The translations under genes were made by a program, and so were the position numbers. A stretch of DNA of 34,716 nucleotides from Herpetosiphonaceae bacterium. GTDB lineage: Bacteria; Chloroflexota; Chloroflexia; Chloroflexales; Kallotenuaceae. Location: assembly GCA_036374795.1 (NCBI GenBank), contig DASUTC010000135.1:1-34716 (forward strand), read 5' to 3'. Shown one piece after another: positions 31,229-34,716 of this stretch; the first letter of the stretch is position 1; each line of letters starts with the position of its first letter. The notes beneath the pieces were generated by a model. That model ran no database searches and had not been told where the DNA came from. It saw only the letters and a program-made list of their open reading frames with translations.

Positions 31229-34200
31229 TCAGTCTTTTTGCACGGCAAGGCAATGATCGATGATCGCCTGCAACGTGTGCATAAAGCTGTCGGCAAGGCA
31301 CTCAATCGTCGCGGGCTGGTGGCGATTGGTGCTATAGACCCATGTCACCTGCAACTGTCCAGCGATCATCACAGCATTGATCTCGATCAGATAGCGCCGC
31401 GCGCTCTCAGGGCTGCGGGTAGGGCCGATCGACTCGTCTGTCAGGCCGCGAATCAGCGATCCGCCGAGCACCTGATCGATCTGGCCCAGGTAGTTGAAGT
31501 TGATTTCAGCCTGCGGCAGCGCCCGCATATGCTCGACGATCTCCGGCACATCGCTGAGGTAGCGCAGCACGCCGTAGCCGAAGCCTGCGTGCGGAATCCG
31601 CTGTAATTGGGCTTTGACGGCCTGCAATCCGCGCTCGATGTCGGCTGGGGAATCCATGCTGAGCAGGACGGGCACGACAGCAGTAAACCAGCCAACCGTG
31701 CGCGACAGATTGAGCTGCTCGAAGCGATCGGCGCGGCCATGCCGATCGAGATCGACCAGCACTGCGGAATCGCCAATCCATGGAGCCAGCGTCAGCAGCA
31801 TGGCCGTCAATAACACATCGTCGATCCGCGTCTGATGGGCCTGATGGACCTCGTGCAGTAGCGCCTGGGTCCGTGCGGCGCTCAGTCGCCGCGTAGCCAG
31901 CGCCGCCGACGCCTCGCTATTGCTCCCATGCGGATCGTCGCATGGCACGCGAGCAGCCTCGGTCGGCAGCGCTTCCCGCCAGTAGTCCCACTCGGCAAGC
32001 AACTCCTGCGTTCTGGCATAGTCCCGCAGGTGCGCGGCCCACTGCTGGTACGATGTGGTCTTGGGCGGCAACTGGGCGGTCGTGCCGCGACTCAACTGCT
32101 CATAGGCGGTCTGAAGATCTTCAAGCAAGATGCGCCAGGAGACAGCATCGATCACCAGATGATGCGCGACGATCAGCAGGCGACCCGATCGATCCGGTCC
32201 CCGGTTGAAATAGACCGCCTGCGCGATCGGGCCGGTTGTCATGTCGAGGCTGCTCTGGATCTCGGTGGCCTGGGCTTCGATCGCCGCCGCCTGCTCCGGC
32301 GCTGACAGCCCCGACAGATCAAGCGATTGGCACGGAACGACAGCCTCCGATCCCGCCGTCGTCTGCCGCCAGCCGTCGCGCTCACGGAAGAAGCGCAGCC
32401 GCAGCGCGTCGTGGTGCTGCGCTAGGTGATCGAGCGCCGCGTTCAATCGCTCGGCATCCAGCGCTGGAGGCACCTCAAGCAAGAGAGCGAGATTCCAATG
32501 GTGTGGCGCGGCCAAGGGCTGCTCGAAGAACCAGTGTTGAATCGGCGTCAGCGGCACGTCGCCAACCACCAATCCCTGCTCGATCGTCGGCTGACTGGCG
32601 GATGCAGCGGCGGCTAGCTCGGCGATCGTCTGGTGCTGGAAGATCTGCCGGGGTATAAGGTGCAAGCCCTGCTGCGCCGCCCGCGCGATGATCTGCATGC
32701 TCAGGATCGAATCGCCGCCGAGCGCGAAAAAGTTGTCATGAATGCCAACCTGCTCCAGTCCCAGCAGATCGGCCCAGATCCTGGCAAGCTGCCGCTCAGC
32801 CTCGGTACGTGGCAGCGCAAGCTGTTCGTTGACTGTGGCGCGCTCAGGCGCGGGCAATGCCTTGCGATCGATCTTGCCGTTGGGCGTGAGTGGTAGCTGA
32901 TGCAGAAACACGAAAGCGGACGGCACCATATACTCTGGTAGGCGCGCTCCCAGGAACGCGCGCAAATCGGCAGAACTAGGAACGGCTGCCACGCGGATGC
33001 CAGGCGGGTGCCCAACAAACCAAGAACTGTCCTCCGCTTCCCCGTGGTTCTGCGTGCTGTGTGCCTGGCTCTCCGTTTGTTCCCTTGTGCGCCCAGAAGC
33101 CACCCGGTTGCCTTGTTCTGCTACCACATACGCCACCAGCCGTTTCTGCCCTGCCTGATCCTCACGGGCGAGCACCACGCTCTGCCGGATCTGTGGATGC
33201 GCCTGCAGCGCCGCCTCGATCTCGCCCAGCTCGATCCGGAAGCCGCGCAGCTTCACCTGCCCGTCGTTCCGTCCCAGGAACTCGAGCCTGCCGTCCGCCC
33301 GCCACCGTCCCACATCCCCCGTGCGATAGAGTCGCGCGCCGACCTCAGCAGCGAACGGATCGGGCACGAAGCGCGCGGCGGTCAGATCGGGCCGCTGGTG
33401 GTAGCCCCGCGCCACCTGCACGCCGCCGACATAGATCTCGCCCGCCACGCCGATGGGCGTCGGCTGCCCCTGCCGATCCAGCACATGCACCTGGACGTTG
33501 CCGATCGGACGACCGAGATCCGGCGCGCGCGCGGCCTGCTCCCGCGGCGGCACGACGCCCGCCGTGGCGACGACGGTGTTCTCGGTCGGGCCGTAGTGGT
33601 TGACCAGCGCAAAGGGCAGCCGCGCGGCGGGGTAGCCCCGAAGCTGATCGCCGCCGGTCAGCAGGGTCCGCAGCGGCGACGCAGACGGCCAGGGCAGCGC
33701 GATCACCTGCTCGGCCAGCGGCGTCGGCGCGAAGGCGATGGTGATCGCGCACGCGAGGAGCCAGTCACGCAGGCGGGGCGGCGACACGCGGGTATCGGGC
33801 GCGGGGAGGTAGAGAGCCGCACCGGCGGCGAGGGCGGGCCAGATCTCCCAAACGCTGGCATCGAAAGCCAGGCCGGCGAGGTGGGTGGTACGATCCCGGG
33901 GGGAGAGGGCCACGGCGCGCTGGTGCCAGGCGACGAGATTGAGCAGCGCGCGCTGGGGCACGGCGACGCCTTTGGGCTGCCCGGTGGAGCCGGAGGTGTA
34001 GATCAGATAGGCAAGCTGTTCGACGCAGACGACCTGCCCTGGATCGGTTTCCGGCTGGCGCATGATCGTCGGCCAGTCGGCGTCGAGGCACACGAGACGG
34101 GCGGCATCTGGCGGCAGCACGGCAGTGAGCGACGCTTGAGTCAACACGATCGGCGCGTGGCTGTCGTCGAGCATAAACCGCAGCCGGGATGGCGGCATGT

Positions 34201-34716
34201 CGGGATCGAGCGGCAGATAGGCCGCACCGGCCTTGAGAATGCCCAGCATGCCGACGATCAAATCCGCCGAGCGATGGAGGCAGACAGCGACACAGGTTTC
34301 TGGCCTGACGCCAAGGCTGCGCAGGTAGTACGCCACCTGATTCGCGCGCCGGTTCAATTCGGCATAGGTCAGCGTCTCCGACCCATCGACCACGGCGGTG
34401 GCTGCGGGATTGTTGACAGCCTGCTGCTCGACGAGCTGATGAACACCGCGATCGGTAGGATAGGGATCGGCGGTGGCGTTCCACGCGGCCAGCAATTCCT
34501 GCTCCGCTTTTGTCAGCAGCGGCAGCGTGGCGATCGGCTGGTCGGGATCGGCCACCACCGCCGTCAGCAGCCCCTCGAACTGGGCCAGCAGCCGCTTCAT
34601 CGTCGCCCCCTCGAACAGATCCGTGTTGTACTCCAGCCAGCCCTTCAGCCCCCCCGCCACCTCCATCAGGTTCAGCACCAGATCCACCTGCGCCGCCCCG
34701 CTCGCCACCTCCTCCT
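31229..34716 (-). CDS. Non-ribosomal peptide synthetase, 3' part: (C)-A-T-E, Leu-type code
   Basis: The frame runs off the right edge, so the N-terminus is missing; 1,162 or so codons are visible. In order: the end of a condensation domain (LFEGATMKRLLAQFEGLL); an adenylation domain with LIYTSGSTGQPKG, FDASVWE, NHYGPTENT, RLYRTGDVGRW and NGKIDRKALPAP; a carrier domain with FFALGGDSILSMQ (Ser for phosphopantetheine); and an epimerisation domain with PLTPIQHWFFEQ, HHLVIDAVSWRIL, RTVGWFTAVVP and INFNYLGQ. My reading of the ten specificity positions is DAWFLGHVVK, one change from the known Leu code DAWFLGNVVK, so D-Leu after epimerisation is expected. No thioesterase follows. A ~40-residue insertion lies between AYVVAEQGN and LRAFLGARLPEYMVP. 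Confidence 0.95.
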   Translation of the reverse strand, partial: EEVASGAAQVDLVLNLMEVAGGLKGWLEYNTDLFEGATMKRLLAQFEGLLTAVVADPDQPIATLPLLTKAEQELLAAWNATADPYPTDRGVHQLVEQQAVNNPAATAVVDGSETLTYAELNRRANQVAYYLRSLGVRPETCVAVCLHRSADLIVGMLGILKAGAAYLPLDPDMPPSRLRFMLDDSHAPIVLTQASLTAVLPPDAARLVCLDADWPTIMRQPETDPGQVVCVEQLAYLIYTSGSTGQPKGVAVPQRALLNLVAWHQRAVALSPRDRTTHLAGLAFDASVWEIWPALAAGAALYLPAPDTRVSPPRLRDWLLACAITIAFAPTPLAEQVIALPWPSASPLRTLLTGGDQLRGYPAARLPFALVNHYGPTENTVVATAGVVPPREQAARAPDLGRPIGNVQVHVLDRQGQPTPIGVAGEIYVGGVQVARGYHQRPDLTAARFVPDPFAAEVGARLYRTGDVGRWRADGRLEFLGRNDGQVKLRGFRIELGEIEAALQAHPQIRQSVVLAREDQAGQKRLVAYVVAEQGNRVASGRTREQTESQAHSTQNHGEAEDSSWFVGHPPGIRVAAVPSSADLRAFLGARLPEYMVPSAFVFLHQLPLTPNGKIDRKALPAPERATVNEQLALPRTEAERQLARIWADLLGLEQVGIHDNFFALGGDSILSMQIIARAAQQGLHLIPRQIFQHQTIAELAAAASASQPTIEQGLVVGDVPLTPIQHWFFEQPLAAPHHWNLALLLEVPPALDAERLNAALDHLAQHHDALRLRFFRERDGWRQTTAGSEAVVPCQSLDLSGLSAPEQAAAIEAQATEIQSSLDMTTGPIAQAVYFNRGPDRSGRLLIVAHHLVIDAVSWRILLEDLQTAYEQLSRGTTAQLPPKTTSYQQWAAHLRDYARTQELLAEWDYWREALPTEAARVPCDDPHGSNSEASAALATRRLSAARTQALLHEVHQAHQTRIDDVLLTAMLLTLAPWIGDSAVLVDLDRHGRADRFEQLNLSRTVGWFTAVVPVLLSMDSPADIERGLQAVKAQLQRIPHAGFGYGVLRYLSDVPEIVEHMRALPQAEINFNYLGQIDQVLGGSLIRGLTDESIGPTRSPESARRYLIEINAVMIAGQLQVTWVYSTNRHQPATIECLADSFMHTLQAIIDHCLAVQKD
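32999..33110 (-). repeat. In-frame repeat-derived insertion within the NRPS adenylation domain (block D)
   Basis: This stretch encodes residues unlike any A domain (RVASGRTREQTESQ ... SSWFVGHPPG) in the C-terminal subdomain, just before the conserved LRAFL-x-LPEYMVPS. Its DNA shares GCCAGGCGGGTGCC (32999-33012) with 31010-31023, GTGCGCCCAGAAG (33087-33099) inverted with 5203-5215, GGCGGGTGCCC inverted with 14035-14045, and CCAAGAAC with the other blocks. Reading frame is preserved. Confidence 0.65.

Overview
The window is GC-rich bacterial DNA (by eye about 60% G+C), densely coded, with strong Shine-Dalgarno sites of the AGGAGG type. Its gene content suggests a large-genome, filamentous-type bacterium, most likely Chloroflexota (Chloroflexia). 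The pointers are a Methyltransf_19 (DUF574) methyltransferase, a YkcB-like glycosyltransferase with Gly-rich loops, a cholesterol-oxidase-type operon, NRPS genes, and short intergenic word repeats (GAACAAAG, CCAAGAAC). This is an inference from family content; no rRNA or marker gene is present. I see no rRNA, tRNA, CRISPR array or transposase.

Region 1 (1-8.0 kb): a possible C-terminal scrap of an upstream gene, a secreted helix-hairpin-helix lipoprotein, a small membrane protein, a multi-pass GT-C glycosyltransferase, an M20 dipeptidase and a large membrane-anchored metallophosphoesterase. Region 2 (8.1-12.7 kb): a tight minus-strand operon of a GMC (cholesterol-oxidase-like) oxidoreductase, an NAD-dependent 3-beta-HSD/epimerase-like SDR and an alpha/beta hydrolase with a PHA-synthase-like Cys nucleophile, together suggesting oxidation of a sterol or other lipid alcohol. 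Region 3 (13.2-20.6 kb): an aquaporin, an S10 serine carboxypeptidase, a response-regulator receiver gene broken by one in-frame TGA, a polyprenyl-synthetase-like protein carrying an N-terminal peptide-leader-like domain, a 4-TM protein divergent from an XRE/MmyB regulator, and a DUF454 membrane protein.

Region 4 (20.9-26.6 kb) is the most unusual part. It looks like a plasmid-type replication and maintenance module: five copies of a 15-17 bp palindrome (GGATGAG-T/A-CTCATCC) in front of an overlapping parA-parB pair, then convergent genes for a small XRE repressor, a phage-type antirepressor (P22_AR_N plus ORF6C) and a replication-initiator-like protein joining a winged helix to a C-terminal DnaA domain-I-like segment. 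Two further repeat sets (46-bp repeats with a TGTGTCC palindrome, and 34-bp CCCGCA-rich iteron-like repeats) flank the initiator gene. Either the window lies on a megaplasmid or chromid, or a plasmid-like element is integrated here; no integrase, relaxase or att site was found.

Region 5 (26.6-34.7 kb): a Schlafen/AlbA-type ATPase lacking its AlbA domain, a fused PabA-PabB aminodeoxychorismate synthase, the DUF574 methyltransferase, and the 3' part of an NRPS gene (end of C, then A, T and E domains; signature DAWFLGHVVK suggests Leu, to be epimerised). The NRPS ends in an E domain with no acceptor module downstream, and its A domain carries an in-frame insertion made of the same words as the intergenic repeats of this window.
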